A program made the position numbers and the translations under genes. From Actinomycetospora succinea (lineage in GTDB: Bacteria; Actinomycetota; Actinomycetes; Mycobacteriales; Pseudonocardiaceae): a DNA stretch of 64,000 nucleotides. Every line of letters starts with the position of its first letter. The stretch's first letter is position 1. Where the stretch lies: the NCBI RefSeq assembly GCF_004363095.1, contig NZ_SNYO01000008.1, positions 1 to 64,000 of the forward strand, given 5' to 3'. Shown here one piece after another: positions 53,486-61,768 of the stretch. The notes beneath the pieces were generated by a model. That model did not search any database. It saw nothing but the letters and a program-made list of their open reading frames with translations, and had not been told where the DNA came from.

Positions 53486-54346
53486 TCAGCGGGTCAGGCC
53501 GTTGACGGTCCGGCCGACGCCGTTGACGACGCCACCGACGGCGTTGCCGACGCCGCCGAGGAGGCTGCCGCCGCGGGAGTTCCCCGAGTTCCCCGAGTTC
53601 CCCGAGCTCCCCGAGCCGCCGCCGTTCGACCCGGACGAGCTTCCGGACGAGCCGGAGCCGCCACCGGAGGAGCCGCCGGACCCGCCGGACCCCCCAGTCG
53701 ACCCGCCCTCGTCGTCGTCGCCGCGGGTCGTCGGAGTCGAGGTGCCGGTGCTGCCCTCGTCGTCATCGTCGTCCGCGGTGGAGGTGCCGGTGGTCGGGCG
53801 CGTGGTGGTGCGCGACGGGGTGTCGTCGTCGCGGGCGAGCGCGCGCGGGGTCACCGTGGCGGTGCGCGGCGGCTGGGCGATCGCGACGGTCGGGTCGTTC
53901 ATCGGCGGGAGCACCGAGGCGTCGGCGGGGGCGCCGGGCTGGGCGAAGGGGTCCTCGGTCGCCGAGCCCGGGGCCGGCCGCGCGGCGGGCGGGCGCTGTC
54001 CGGGCAGGTCGCCCGGTGCGACGACCGGGAAGGTGCCGACGCGCGGGAGGGCGGTGTTCTCCCCGTTGTGGGCGAGGGTGGAGATCGCGGCGGGGACGAC
54101 GGCCGCGGCGGCCGCCACCGAGGCGGCGGCCAGGCCCCAGCCGCGCAGGCGGCCCGAGGTGCCCGCCCCGGCTCCGGCCGCGGCGGCGCCGCGCCGGCGG
54201 CGGTGGCGACCCGGATCGGTGACCGGCGCGGAGGGCGCCAGCTCGGTGGGCGACTCCTCGAGGCCGCGGCGTGCCCAGGACGGGAGCTCGGCGGGGACGT
54301 CGCCCGACGACCACCAGGAGGGTTCACCCCCCGACCTCTTGGGCAT
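53486..54346 (-). CDS. Ser/Gly-rich single-pass membrane protein of unknown function
   Basis: A 286-residue protein. It has a cytosolic N-terminus starting MPKRSGGEPSWW, a basic stretch RHRRRRG, and one hydrophobic helix (about 67-90). The Pro/Ala- and acidic region leads to a long low-complexity Gly/Ser tail (about 190-285) with GGSLLGGVGNAVGGVVNGVGRTVNGL at its end. It probably has an extracellular C-terminus. I do not recognise a family. The opposite strand is also open in this region, but the minus frame has a clear start with GGGGAG and a membrane helix. Confidence 0.65.
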   Translation of the reverse strand: MPKRSGGEPSWWSSGDVPAELPSWARRGLEESPTELAPSAPVTDPGRHRRRRGAAAAGAGAGTSGRLRGWGLAAASVAAAAAVVPAAISTLAHNGENTALPRVGTFPVVAPGDLPGQRPPAARPAPGSATEDPFAQPGAPADASVLPPMNDPTVAIAQPPRTATVTPRALARDDDTPSRTTTRPTTGTSTADDDDDEGSTGTSTPTTRGDDDEGGSTGGSGGSGGSSGGGSGSSGSSSGSNGGGSGSSGNSGNSGNSRGGSLLGGVGNAVGGVVNGVGRTVNGLTR

Positions 54347-54511
54347 CCTGCGCTCCCCTCAGCCCAGTGTGATCGCCGAGGCTACTGCACGTGCACGTGC
54401 GCCCCCAAGGTGGCCCGCCGATTCCCCGAAACGTGGGAAGCGCCACGGCTGTGTGCAGCAGCGACGCGCGATCCGAGCGCCGATCCCGCGGACCGGGCAC
54501 ACTCGGGGCCC

Positions 54512-55348
54512 GTGACCCGGGCCCACCACCCGAACACCCGCCACCCGTACCTCGCCGGCCGCACACCGCGCGCCTTCGCGCACCGCGGCTGGCACATCGG
54601 TGACCTCGCCGGCCTCGAGAACTCCCTCCTGGCGTTCCGCCGCGCGGTCGACGAGGGCTACACGCACCTCGAGACCGACGTGCACGCCACCGCCGACGGC
54701 GTCCTCGTCGTGCACCACGACGCCACGCTGCGCCGGGTGGCCGGGCACCCCGGCGTCCTGCGCACCATGCCCTGGGCCGACCTCGCGGGCGTGCGCCTCC
54801 GCGGGCGCGAACCGCTCCCCCGTCTCGAGGAGGTGCTCGAGGCCCTGCCGGGCACGTTCTTCAACGTCGACCTCAAGGCCCCCGGCACGCTCGAGCCGAT
54901 GCTGAAGCTGCTCGAGCGCGACGACGTCGCCGAGCGGGTGGCCGTGGCCAGCATGGACGAGCGCCGGCTGCAGGCGGTGCGTGCGCGGTTCGGGGACCGG
55001 GTGGTCACGGGGATCGCGACGCGGTCGGCGGTGCGCCTGCGGGCGCGGGCGGCGTCGCCGTCGCCGCTGCGCCGGGCGCTCCCGGTCCGGGGCGACCTCG
55101 CGCAGCTGCCCGTCCGCTTCGGCGCGCTGCCGGTCGTCGAGCCCTCGCTCATCGCCGCGGCGCACGAGATCGGGGTCGAGGTCCACGCCTGGACGGTCGA
55201 CCGCACCTCCGAGATGCACCGGCTGCTCGACCTCGGGGTCGACGGCCTCATGACCGACCGCCCCGACCTGCTGCGCGACGTGCTCGTCACCCGCGGGGCG
55301 TGGCCCGGGCACAACCGGCGTCGTGTGGGTGTTGACGAGGACGGGTAA
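54512..55348 (+). CDS. glycerophosphodiester phosphodiesterase
   Basis: A 278-residue GDPD-fold enzyme that hydrolyses glycerophosphodiesters to glycerol-3-phosphate and an alcohol. The catalytic signature is present: AHRGWHIGDLAGLENSLLAFRRAVDEGYTHLETDVHATADGVLVVHHDATLRR, with HR, E-N, E-D and H-D residues in order. The C-terminal VHAWTVDRTSEMHRLLDLGVDGLMTDRPDLL completes the TIM barrel. There is no clear signal peptide. The GTG at 54512 begins the recognisable domain. The frame is open well upstream but lies antisense to the Ser/Gly-rich gene there. Confidence 0.88.
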   Translation: MTRAHHPNTRHPYLAGRTPRAFAHRGWHIGDLAGLENSLLAFRRAVDEGYTHLETDVHATADGVLVVHHDATLRRVAGHPGVLRTMPWADLAGVRLRGREPLPRLEEVLEALPGTFFNVDLKAPGTLEPMLKLLERDDVAERVAVASMDERRLQAVRARFGDRVVTGIATRSAVRLRARAASPSPLRRALPVRGDLAQLPVRFGALPVVEPSLIAAAHEIGVEVHAWTVDRTSEMHRLLDLGVDGLMTDRPDLLRDVLVTRGAWPGHNRRRVGVDEDG

Positions 55349-55411
55349 TCACGCCGTGTGCGCCCGGATCGGTGAGTCGGGTCACGGATGGGATGAACGT
55401 CGGCCGCCACG

Positions 55412-55437
55412 GGAACGAACAGCGGTGGTCCGGCGTT
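55412..55437 (+). promoter_or_regulatory. sigma-R/E-type promoter of rbpA
   Basis: GGAAC (55412-55416), 18 bases, then GTT (55435-55437). This matches the ECF consensus GGAA(T/C)-N18-GTT of the SigR/SigH/SigE group. It lies 64 bp before the rbpA start. rbpA is a SigR target in Streptomyces. Confidence 0.6.
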
Positions 55438-55500
55438 GACCACCCCGTGCCCGACGCCGCGCGTCTCGGGTGCACACGCAGTCGAGGAAAGGACACCATC

Positions 55501-55845
55501 ATGGCCGACCGCGTCCTCCGTGGCAGCCGTCTCGGAGCCGTCAGCTACGAGACCGACCGCGACCACGACCTCGCCCCCCGCCGTTCCTTCGCCTACCGCT
55601 GCCCCAAGGGCCACGACTTCGAGGTGCCGTTCTCGGACGACGCCGAGGCGCCCGTGACCTGGGAGTGCCGCCTCCACGGCGACGAGGGCAAGCGCATCGA
55701 CGGCACCGAGCCCGAGCAGAAGAAGGCCAAGCCGCCGCGTACCCACTGGGACATGCTGCTCGAGCGCCGCTCCGTGCCGGAGCTGGAGGAGCTGCTCGAC
55801 GAGCGCCTGGGCCTGCTCAAGGAGCGCCGCTCCGAGAGCGCCTGA
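55501..55845 (+). CDS. rbpA: RNA polymerase-binding protein RbpA
   Basis: Actinobacterial transcription factor of 114 residues that stabilises RNA polymerase open complexes with group 1 and 2 sigma factors. It begins MADRVLRGSRLGAVSYETDRDHDLAPR. The central domain has CPKGHDFEVPFSDDAEAPVTWECRLHG with the Zn-type Cys pattern. The C-terminal sigma-interacting domain is KPPRTHWDMLLERRSVPELEELLDERL. ATG at 55501 has GAGGAAAGG. The adjacency with the ppm/lnt genes matches mycobacteria. Confidence 0.96.
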   Translation: MADRVLRGSRLGAVSYETDRDHDLAPRRSFAYRCPKGHDFEVPFSDDAEAPVTWECRLHGDEGKRIDGTEPEQKKAKPPRTHWDMLLERRSVPELEELLDERLGLLKERRSESA

Positions 55846-55862
55846 GCCGCCGCTGCACGCAC

Positions 55863-55896
55863 AGGGCCGTCCCGCACCGCCGGGGCGGCCCTTTCG
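55863..55896 (+). terminator. intrinsic terminator of rbpA
   Basis: AGGGCCG / CGGCCCT stem around a GC-rich loop, followed by TTC, 17 bp after the rbpA stop. It lies between convergent genes. Confidence 0.6.
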
Positions 55897-55911
55897 TGTG
55901 CCCGGAAGAGA

Positions 55912-56691
55912 TCACCGCCGGGTGGGGCGGGCCCGGCGCCGGCGCAGGTGGTCGCGGACGGCCCACGAGGTGATCCGCCAGAGCGCCTCGCGCACGACGG
56001 CGCCGCTCATCTTGGACACGCCGTGCTCACGCTCGACGAACGTGATCGGCACCTCGCGGGCGCGCAGCCCCGCGCGGTCCACCCGGAACGCCACGTCGAC
56101 CTGGAAGCAGTAGCCCTCCGAGGCCACGGTCGCCATCTCGAGCGCGGCGAGCGCCGCGCGCCGGAAGCAGCGGTAGCCGCCGGTGACGTCGTGCAGGGGC
56201 AGGCGCAGGGCCCGGCGCGAGTAGACGTTGCCGGCCCGGGACAGCAGCCGGCGGTGCCACGCCCACCCCGCCGTCGCGCCGCCCGGCACGTAGCGCGAGC
56301 CGAGCACCACGTCGGCGTCCGTGGCCGCCGCGAGCAGGCGCGGTAGCTCCTCGGGGGCGTGCGAGCCGTCGGCGTCCATCTGCACGATCCACCCGACATC
56401 CTGCGCGAACCCTCCGCAGCGCCCGTCGACGATCAGCGAGAACGCGTCCACGTACGCGGCCCCGAGCCCGGCGCGGGGCGCGTGGTGGTGCACCCGGACC
56501 CGCGCGTCGTCGGCGGCGATCTCCTCGGCGAGCGCGCCGGTGCCGTCGGGGCTGCCGTCGTCGACGACGAGGATCCGCAGCCCGGGCAGCGTGTCGAGCA
56601 GCCGGGTCACCAGGCGCGGCAGGCTGTCGCGCTCGTTGAAGGTCGGGACCGTGACCAGCACGTCCGACCCGTCGGCGGCCGGGCCGCTCAT
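55912..56691 (-). CDS. ppm: polyprenol monophosphomannose synthase
   Basis: A 259-residue GT2 enzyme that makes polyprenyl-phosphate-mannose, the mannosyl donor for lipomannan and protein mannosylation. The nucleotide-sugar site is VTVPTFNERDSLPRLVTRLLD, the metal motif is WIVQMDADGSHAPEEL (DxD), and the C-terminal ITFVEREHGVSKMSG is typical of Ppm1 domain 2. It has no membrane domain of its own. In mycobacteria it is fused with Lnt; here the two genes overlap by 4 bp (ATGA). Confidence 0.92.
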   Translation of the reverse strand: MSGPAADGSDVLVTVPTFNERDSLPRLVTRLLDTLPGLRILVVDDGSPDGTGALAEEIAADDARVRVHHHAPRAGLGAAYVDAFSLIVDGRCGGFAQDVGWIVQMDADGSHAPEELPRLLAAATDADVVLGSRYVPGGATAGWAWHRRLLSRAGNVYSRRALRLPLHDVTGGYRCFRRAALAALEMATVASEGYCFQVDVAFRVDRAGLRAREVPITFVEREHGVSKMSGAVVREALWRITSWAVRDHLRRRRARPTRR

Positions 56692-58277
56692 GCGCGTCTC
56701 CGGGCGACGACCCCCGCCGCCACGCCGACCAGCCCGAGCGCGACCAGCACCCACTCCGGGGCGGGTCCGAGGCGCGTCGCGAGCGTCGTCGTGGTCCGCA
56801 GCGGCACCCGCTCGACCAGCACGCCGGGCGTGAACAGCGGGCCGGTACGCGCGACCAGCGACCCGTCCGGCGCGACGACGGCGCTCTGCCCGCTGGTCGC
56901 GGCGATCACCACGGCCCGGTCGTGCTCGATCGCGCGGAGCCGGGACATGCCCTGCTGCTGGTAGGTCATGTCGCTGTAGCCGAAGGTCGCGTTGTTGGTC
57001 GGCACGGTGAGCAGGTCCGCCCCGCCCCGCACGGCGTCGCGCACGGCGTCGTCGAAGACGACCTCGTAGCAGGTCACGACGCCGAGGCGTACCGGCCCGG
57101 CCGGCAGGACCCCGGACCCGGTGCCGGGCTCGAAGTCGGTGACGCGGTCGACCAGCGGCGACACCGCCCGGGCGACGGGGCGCAGCGGGATGTACTCGCC
57201 GAACGGGAGGATGTGGCGCTTCGTGTAGGTCCCGGCCGGCCCGGTCCCGGGCATCCAGACGATCGCGGTGTTCCGCGGGCCCTGGATCAGGCGCCCGTCG
57301 GCCCCGCGCGTGCCCGAGAGCACGGCACCGACCACGACGGGCACGCCGATCTCGTCGGTGACCGCCTGGATCTCCGTCCCGGCGTCGGCGTTGCGGATCG
57401 GGTCGATGTCCGAGGAGTTCTCGGGCCAGATCACCAGGTCGGGCCGGGGCGTGCGGCCGGCGCGGACGTCGTCGGCGAGACGGCGGGTCTGCGCGACGTG
57501 GTTGTCGAGCACCGCGCGGCGCTGGGAATTGAAGTCGAGGCCCGCGCGCGGCACGTTGCCCTGCACCGCGGCGACGGTGACGGTCGGGCCGGGCGTGTCC
57601 GCGCTGACCGACGGCCACACGGCGAGCCCGGCGACCGGGCCGAGCAGGACGGCGACCAGTGCCCCGGCGATCGGACGCGCGCGGCGCGGCGGGCGCAGCG
57701 CGCGGACCAGGGCCCAGAGGCCGGCGCCGGACAGGGCGACCGCGAAGGTCACCAGCGGCGCGCCGCCCAGCGAGGCCAGCGACGCGAACGGCCCGCCGGG
57801 CTGGCCGAAGGCGAGCTTGGCCCACGGGAAGCCCTCGAACGGCGCCCGCTCGATGAACGCCTCGCCGGCGACCCAGAGGCACGCGATCCACAGCGGCGCG
57901 CCGGGCCGCCGCGTCACCAGCGGCATCAGCGCGATCGGCACGGCCACGACCACCGTCAGGGCCGCGAGCAGCAGGAACCAGACGCCGCCGACGTACTCGC
58001 CGGTCCAGTGCAGCAGCGGCCACTGGTACGCCACGCCGACCAGCAGCCCGAGCCCGAAGGCCGCGCGCAGGCGGCGACCGTCGACGACGGCGGCGACGAG
58101 CGCGATCCCCAGCGGCGCGGTCCACCACGCCCCGAGCGGCGGGAACGCGACGTAGAGCAGGAGCCCGGCGACGACGGCGCCGGCGAGGCGACCCCACGTT
58201 CCGAGCGAGGGGCCCCTTCGCTCGGAGAGATCGAGCGAGGGTGCCCCTCGCTCGGATCCGGGGTCTGTCGTCAGCAC
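56688..58277 (-). CDS. lnt: apolipoprotein N-acyltransferase
   Basis: Membrane enzyme of 529 residues that adds a third acyl chain to lipoproteins. About eight hydrophobic helices precede the nitrilase-like domain. Its catalytic triad is visible: Glu in DLVIWPENSSDID, Lys in TYTKRHILPFGEYIPL and Cys in LGVVTCYEVVFDD. The N-terminus contains the odd repeat SERGAPSL/SERRGPSLG, encoded by a palindromic DNA repeat (58201-58255). The GTG at 58277 overlaps the upstream peptidase stop, which supports this start. ppm follows by ATGA overlap. Confidence 0.92.
   Translation of the reverse strand: MLTTDPGSERGAPSLDLSERRGPSLGTWGRLAGAVVAGLLLYVAFPPLGAWWTAPLGIALVAAVVDGRRLRAAFGLGLLVGVAYQWPLLHWTGEYVGGVWFLLLAALTVVVAVPIALMPLVTRRPGAPLWIACLWVAGEAFIERAPFEGFPWAKLAFGQPGGPFASLASLGGAPLVTFAVALSGAGLWALVRALRPPRRARPIAGALVAVLLGPVAGLAVWPSVSADTPGPTVTVAAVQGNVPRAGLDFNSQRRAVLDNHVAQTRRLADDVRAGRTPRPDLVIWPENSSDIDPIRNADAGTEIQAVTDEIGVPVVVGAVLSGTRGADGRLIQGPRNTAIVWMPGTGPAGTYTKRHILPFGEYIPLRPVARAVSPLVDRVTDFEPGTGSGVLPAGPVRLGVVTCYEVVFDDAVRDAVRGGADLLTVPTNNATFGYSDMTYQQQGMSRLRAIEHDRAVVIAATSGQSAVVAPDGSLVARTGPLFTPGVLVERVPLRTTTTLATRLGPAPEWVLVALGLVGVAAGVVARRRA
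58201..58255 (-). repeat. nested palindrome inside the lnt coding region
   Basis: CCGAGCGAGGGGC (58201-58213) pairs perfectly with GCCCCTCGCTCGG (58243-58255). Inside, CCTTCGCTCG (58215-58224) pairs with CGAGCGAGGG (58232-58241), one mismatch. It shares GTGCCCCTCGC with the dispersed repeats at 7206, 29350 and 41748. Confidence 0.6.
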
Positions 58278-59365
58278 GACTGCAGGTCGTGGGGGCGCTG
58301 GTTCACCGACTCGCAGCCGGCGTCGGTGACCACGACGATGTCCTCGATCCGGGCGCCCCAGCGGCCGGGGAAGTAGATGCCCGGCTCGACGCTGAACGCC
58401 ATGCCCGGCTCGAGCGGCAGGTCGTTGCCGTCGACGATGTAGGGCTCCTCGTGCACCTCGAGGCCGATGCCGTGGCCGGTGCGGTGCACGAAGAACTCGC
58501 CGTACCCGGCGTCGCGGATGATCGCGCGGGCCGCCTCGTCGATGCTCGCGGCCGTCGCGCCGGGGCGGACCGCGTCGACGGCGGCGGCCTGGGCACGCTG
58601 GAGCACCGCGTAGACCTCGCGGACCTCGGCGTCGGGCTCCCCCACGACGTAGGTGCGGGTGGAGTCGGAGTTGTAGCCGTCGGGCAGCGGGCCGCCGATG
58701 TCGACGACGACGACGTCGCCGGTCTGCAGGACCCGGTCGGACACCTCGTGGTGCGGGCTCGCGCCGTTGGGCCCCGAGCCGACGATGACGAACGCGGCCT
58801 CGGCGTGCCCGGCCTCGACGATGGCGCGGGTGATGTCGGCGCCGACCTCGGCCTCCGTGCGGCCGGGGACGAGCCAGCCGGGCACGCGGGCGTGGACGTC
58901 GTCGATGGCGGCGCCGGCCTGGCGCAGCGAGGTGATCTCCTCGGCGTCCTTGCGCATCCGCAGCTGCCGCAGGATCGGGGTGGCGAGCTCGAGGGTCGCG
59001 CCGGGCAGCGCGTCGCGCAGGCCCAGGACGTGCAGGGCGGGCATGTCGGAGGCCACGGCGACCCGCCGGACGTCACCGAGCTGCGACGCGGCCAGCGCGT
59101 GGGGGTCGACGCCGTCGGTCCAGGTCAGCACGTCCATCGTCTCGACGGCCGACCCGTCGAGACCGGGCCGCTCGAGCGTCGGGACCACGAACGAGGGATC
59201 GCCCTCGGCGGGCAGCAGCAGCGCGGAGAGCCGCTCGTGCGAGTGCTTGACGACGCCGGTGAGGTACTGGAGATCCGGCCCGGGCGTGACGACCAGGGCG
59301 TCCAGGCCGGCCTGCCGGGCGGCGGCCCGGGCGCGCTCGAGCCGGGCCGCGACGGTGCTGCTCAT
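58271..59365 (-). CDS. M24 family metallopeptidase (Xaa-Pro dipeptidase-like)
   Basis: A 364-residue peptidase. An N-terminal creatinase-like domain (about 1-130) precedes the pita-bread catalytic domain. The metal ligands are visible: Asp in VVVVDIGGPL, Asp in NSDSTRTYVV, His in HRTGHGIGLEVHEE, and two Glu in SVEPGIYFPGRWGARIED. It removes residues from X-Pro dipeptides in relatives. The start ATG at 59365 follows a TAGGCT box 8 bases upstream. It is the first gene of the peptidase-lnt-ppm operon. Confidence 0.92.
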   Translation of the reverse strand: MSSTVAARLERARAAARQAGLDALVVTPGPDLQYLTGVVKHSHERLSALLLPAEGDPSFVVPTLERPGLDGSAVETMDVLTWTDGVDPHALAASQLGDVRRVAVASDMPALHVLGLRDALPGATLELATPILRQLRMRKDAEEITSLRQAGAAIDDVHARVPGWLVPGRTEAEVGADITRAIVEAGHAEAAFVIVGSGPNGASPHHEVSDRVLQTGDVVVVDIGGPLPDGYNSDSTRTYVVGEPDAEVREVYAVLQRAQAAAVDAVRPGATAASIDEAARAIIRDAGYGEFFVHRTGHGIGLEVHEEPYIVDGNDLPLEPGMAFSVEPGIYFPGRWGARIEDIVVVTDAGCESVNQRPHDLQSC

Positions 59366-59373
59366 GGTCGCCG

Positions 59374-59379
59374 AGCCTA
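59374..59379 (-). promoter_or_regulatory. -10 element of the leaderless peptidase-lnt-ppm operon
   Basis: Minus-strand TAGGCT, 8 bases, then ATG at 59365. Confidence 0.5.
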
Positions 59380-59387
59380 GGTCAGGC

Positions 59388-59419
59388 GGGCGTGCCCCGG
59401 GGTGGCCCGGGGCACGCCC
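59388..59419 (-). terminator. terminator of the small gene at 59438
   Basis: Perfect 14-bp stem GGGCGTGCCCCGGG / CCCGGGGCACGCCC with a 4-base loop, 18 bp past the stop. It has no T tract, but it is the strongest hairpin in the window. Confidence 0.65.
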
Positions 59420-59437
59420 ACCGGCGTCAGCCGGCGC

Positions 59438-59644
59438 TCACTCGGCGAGCTTGGCGAAGGCCTGCGCCCAGAGGAAGTACTTGTTGGTGCCCAGGTCGCG
59501 CACCGTCTTGATGTTGAACGCCTCCTTGAGCTTCTCCGCATCGCTCTCGCTGACGCCCTGCAGCGCCGCCACCGGGGCGTCGGCGATCTCCTGCGCGGAC
59601 TTGGTCTCGTACTCCTTGTCGAGCTTGGACGCGATGTCGCCCAT
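59438..59644 (-). CDS. small HhH-like protein of unknown function
   Basis: A 68-residue soluble protein. Its second half (VAALQGVSESDAEKLKEAFNIKTVRDLGTNKYFLWAQAFAKLAE) resembles a helix-hairpin-helix/SAM-like fold, as in DNA-binding or adaptor domains. I do not know a named family. ATG at 59644 has a very good ribosome site (GAGGGGAG). It is flanked by its own terminator hairpin. Confidence 0.78.
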   Translation of the reverse strand: MGDIASKLDKEYETKSAQEIADAPVAALQGVSESDAEKLKEAFNIKTVRDLGTNKYFLWAQAFAKLAE

Positions 59645-59785
59645 GGTCTTCTCCCCTCGCTGGTCACCCGGACACGGTCATGCCCGGCGTCGATCCTCTT
59701 CCCCCTCGGGCGCCCGGTCACGCGACCATCCGGTTGAGTAGTCCTCCCCTGGGAGCGCCGCCGCGGGCGGAGCAGGCTCCCCGGT

Positions 59786-61768
59786 ATGAGCACCCCGGTG
59801 CCGCAGGACGCGCTCCTCGCCCGCCTCGACGGCGACCTCGCCGGTCTCTCGCGCGAGGTCGACCGCATCCGCGCGGACCTGCAGACCCTGCGCCCGAGCC
59901 CGGCCCCCTCGGGGCCCATCCCGGCACCGGCACCGGCACCGGCCCCGGCGCCCGTCCCGCCGCCCCCGCCCCCGGCCTGGGCGCCTCCGCCCCCGAGCGC
60001 CTGGGCGCCCCCGGCGGCGTGGGCGCCGCGTCCCGGACCTCCCCCGCGCGGTGTGCCACCGCACGGCCCCGCCCGTCCCCCGCGCCCGCCCCGCACCCCG
60101 CGCGTGGCGTGGACGCCGGCGCGGCTGCTCGCGGTCACCGGCGGCGCGACCACCGTCCTCGGCGTGGTGATGCTGCTCGTGCTCGCCGCCGGGCGCGGGT
60201 GGTTCGGCCCCGAGGCCCGGGTGATCGGCGGCGCGGTGCTGGGCCTCGCGCTCGTCGCCGTCGGCGTCCGGGTGCGCCGCCGCGCCGCGTCGGAGGAGGT
60301 GCCGGCCGGCGCCGTCGCCCTCGTCGCCACCGGCGTCGCCGCGCTGTTCCTCGCCGACGTCGCCGCGGTCGCGCTCTTCGACCTCCTGCCCCTCGCGGTG
60401 GCCGCCCCGCTCGCCCTCGTCGTGACGGCGGGCGGGCTCGCGCTCGCCGACCGCTGGCGCCACCGGGGCCTCGCGCTCGGCGTGCTCGTCGCCGCCGCCC
60501 TCGCCGCGCCGCTCGTGGTGGGCGCGCCGACCCCGACGCTCGTCACCGTCCTGCTCGCCGCCCAGGTCGCGGCCGCCGTCGTCGCCCGCCGCCGCGCGTG
60601 GCCGCTGGTCGCCGCCGTCGCGGCGATCGCGAGCACCGTGGCCGCGCTGGGCGCCGCGATCCGCTTCCTCGCCGGCGGCACGTACTCCGACCTGCCCACC
60701 ACCGTCGCCGTGCTCGCGGTCCTCGCCGCCGGCGGGGCCACGGCCGTGGCCGTCGGCGCCCCGGGCCGCGCCGTGGCCGCGTCCCTGCTCGGCCTCCCGG
60801 TGCTCCCGGTGCTGCTCGTGGCCCCCGGCCTGGCCCGCGTGCCCGGCGCGCTCGTGGCCGGCGGCGTCGCGGTGGCCCTGCTGCTGGCCGTGGTCGCGTT
60901 CGACCGTGTCGAGCACCGCGCCCTGGCCCTCGTCGCCGGCACCGGCGGCACCGCGGCGCTGCTCGTCGCGACCCTCATCGCCGTCGACTCGGGCCCGGTG
61001 TCGGTGCCGCTGCTCGCCGAGGCCGCCGTGCTCGCGGTCGCCGCAGCCGCCACCCGGCGCGCCGGCCCGCTCGTCGCCGGCGGCGTGCTCGCCCTCGTCG
61101 GCGGGGTCACCGCGCTCGCCGTCGACGCGCCGCCCGACCTCGTCGCCGCGTTCCCGACCCGCCCGTTCGTCCTGGTCGCGCCGGGCGGCACGGCCACGAC
61201 CGCCGTGGTCGGCGAGCTGGTCGGCGCGCTCGCGACGTCGGTGCTGCTCGTCGCCGTCGCGGCCGCCGGGCTCGCCGCCCTGACCCGTCTCGGCGCGCTG
61301 CGCGACCGCACGCAGACCGCGGTCGCGGCCGGCTGGCTCGGCCTGGTCGGGCTCTACGGGGCCACCGGGACGGTCGTGACGAGCGCGCTGCTCGTGTCCC
61401 CGACCCGCGACGCCTTCCTCGTCGGGCACGTCCTCGTGACGATCTCGTGGACCGCGATCGCCCTGGTGCTGCTGGTCCGCGGCCTGCAGTCGTCGCTGCC
61501 GCGGATCCTCGGCGGGGTGCTGGTCGTCGCGGCCGTGGTGAAGCTGCTGACCTTCGACCTCACCGCCCTCGACGGCCTCGCCCGCGTCGCCGCCTTCCTC
61601 GGCGCCGGGCTGGTGCTGCTCGCGGCCGGGACCGGCTACGCGCGGGCCGTGGCGGGCGCCGCCGGCGGCGCCCCGGCCGCGGCCGGGCCGACCACCGACG
61701 CCACGAGTCCGGCCAGCTCGTCGACGGTCGGCCCCTCGGCGACCGGCGGGCGCCAGCCCGACGCGTAG
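59786..61768 (+). CDS. DUF2339 multi-helix membrane protein
   Basis: A 660-residue membrane protein. An N-terminal coiled-coil (about 8-40: LLARLDGDLAGLSREVDRIRADLQTL) is followed by a long Pro/Ala-rich linker (about 41-105), then about 16-18 hydrophobic helices. DUF2339 proteins have an unknown function; a role at the cell surface is only a guess. The last 133 bp overlap the convergent flavoprotein gene, so its true 3' end may be earlier or both tails are translated. Confidence 0.82.
   Translation: MSTPVPQDALLARLDGDLAGLSREVDRIRADLQTLRPSPAPSGPIPAPAPAPAPAPVPPPPPPAWAPPPPSAWAPPAAWAPRPGPPPRGVPPHGPARPPRPPRTPRVAWTPARLLAVTGGATTVLGVVMLLVLAAGRGWFGPEARVIGGAVLGLALVAVGVRVRRRAASEEVPAGAVALVATGVAALFLADVAAVALFDLLPLAVAAPLALVVTAGGLALADRWRHRGLALGVLVAAALAAPLVVGAPTPTLVTVLLAAQVAAAVVARRRAWPLVAAVAAIASTVAALGAAIRFLAGGTYSDLPTTVAVLAVLAAGGATAVAVGAPGRAVAASLLGLPVLPVLLVAPGLARVPGALVAGGVAVALLLAVVAFDRVEHRALALVAGTGGTAALLVATLIAVDSGPVSVPLLAEAAVLAVAAAATRRAGPLVAGGVLALVGGVTALAVDAPPDLVAAFPTRPFVLVAPGGTATTAVVGELVGALATSVLLVAVAAAGLAALTRLGALRDRTQTAVAAGWLGLVGLYGATGTVVTSALLVSPTRDAFLVGHVLVTISWTAIALVLLVRGLQSSLPRILGGVLVVAAVVKLLTFDLTALDGLARVAAFLGAGLVLLAAGTGYARAVAGAAGGAPAAAGPTTDATSPASSSTVGPSATGGRQPDA

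Noticed and set aside
53502..54515. Plus-strand Pro/Glu-rich reading frame of about 337 codons.
   Set aside because: It is antisense to a gene with a good ribosome site and membrane helix; composition looks like a shadow of the GC-rich repeat.
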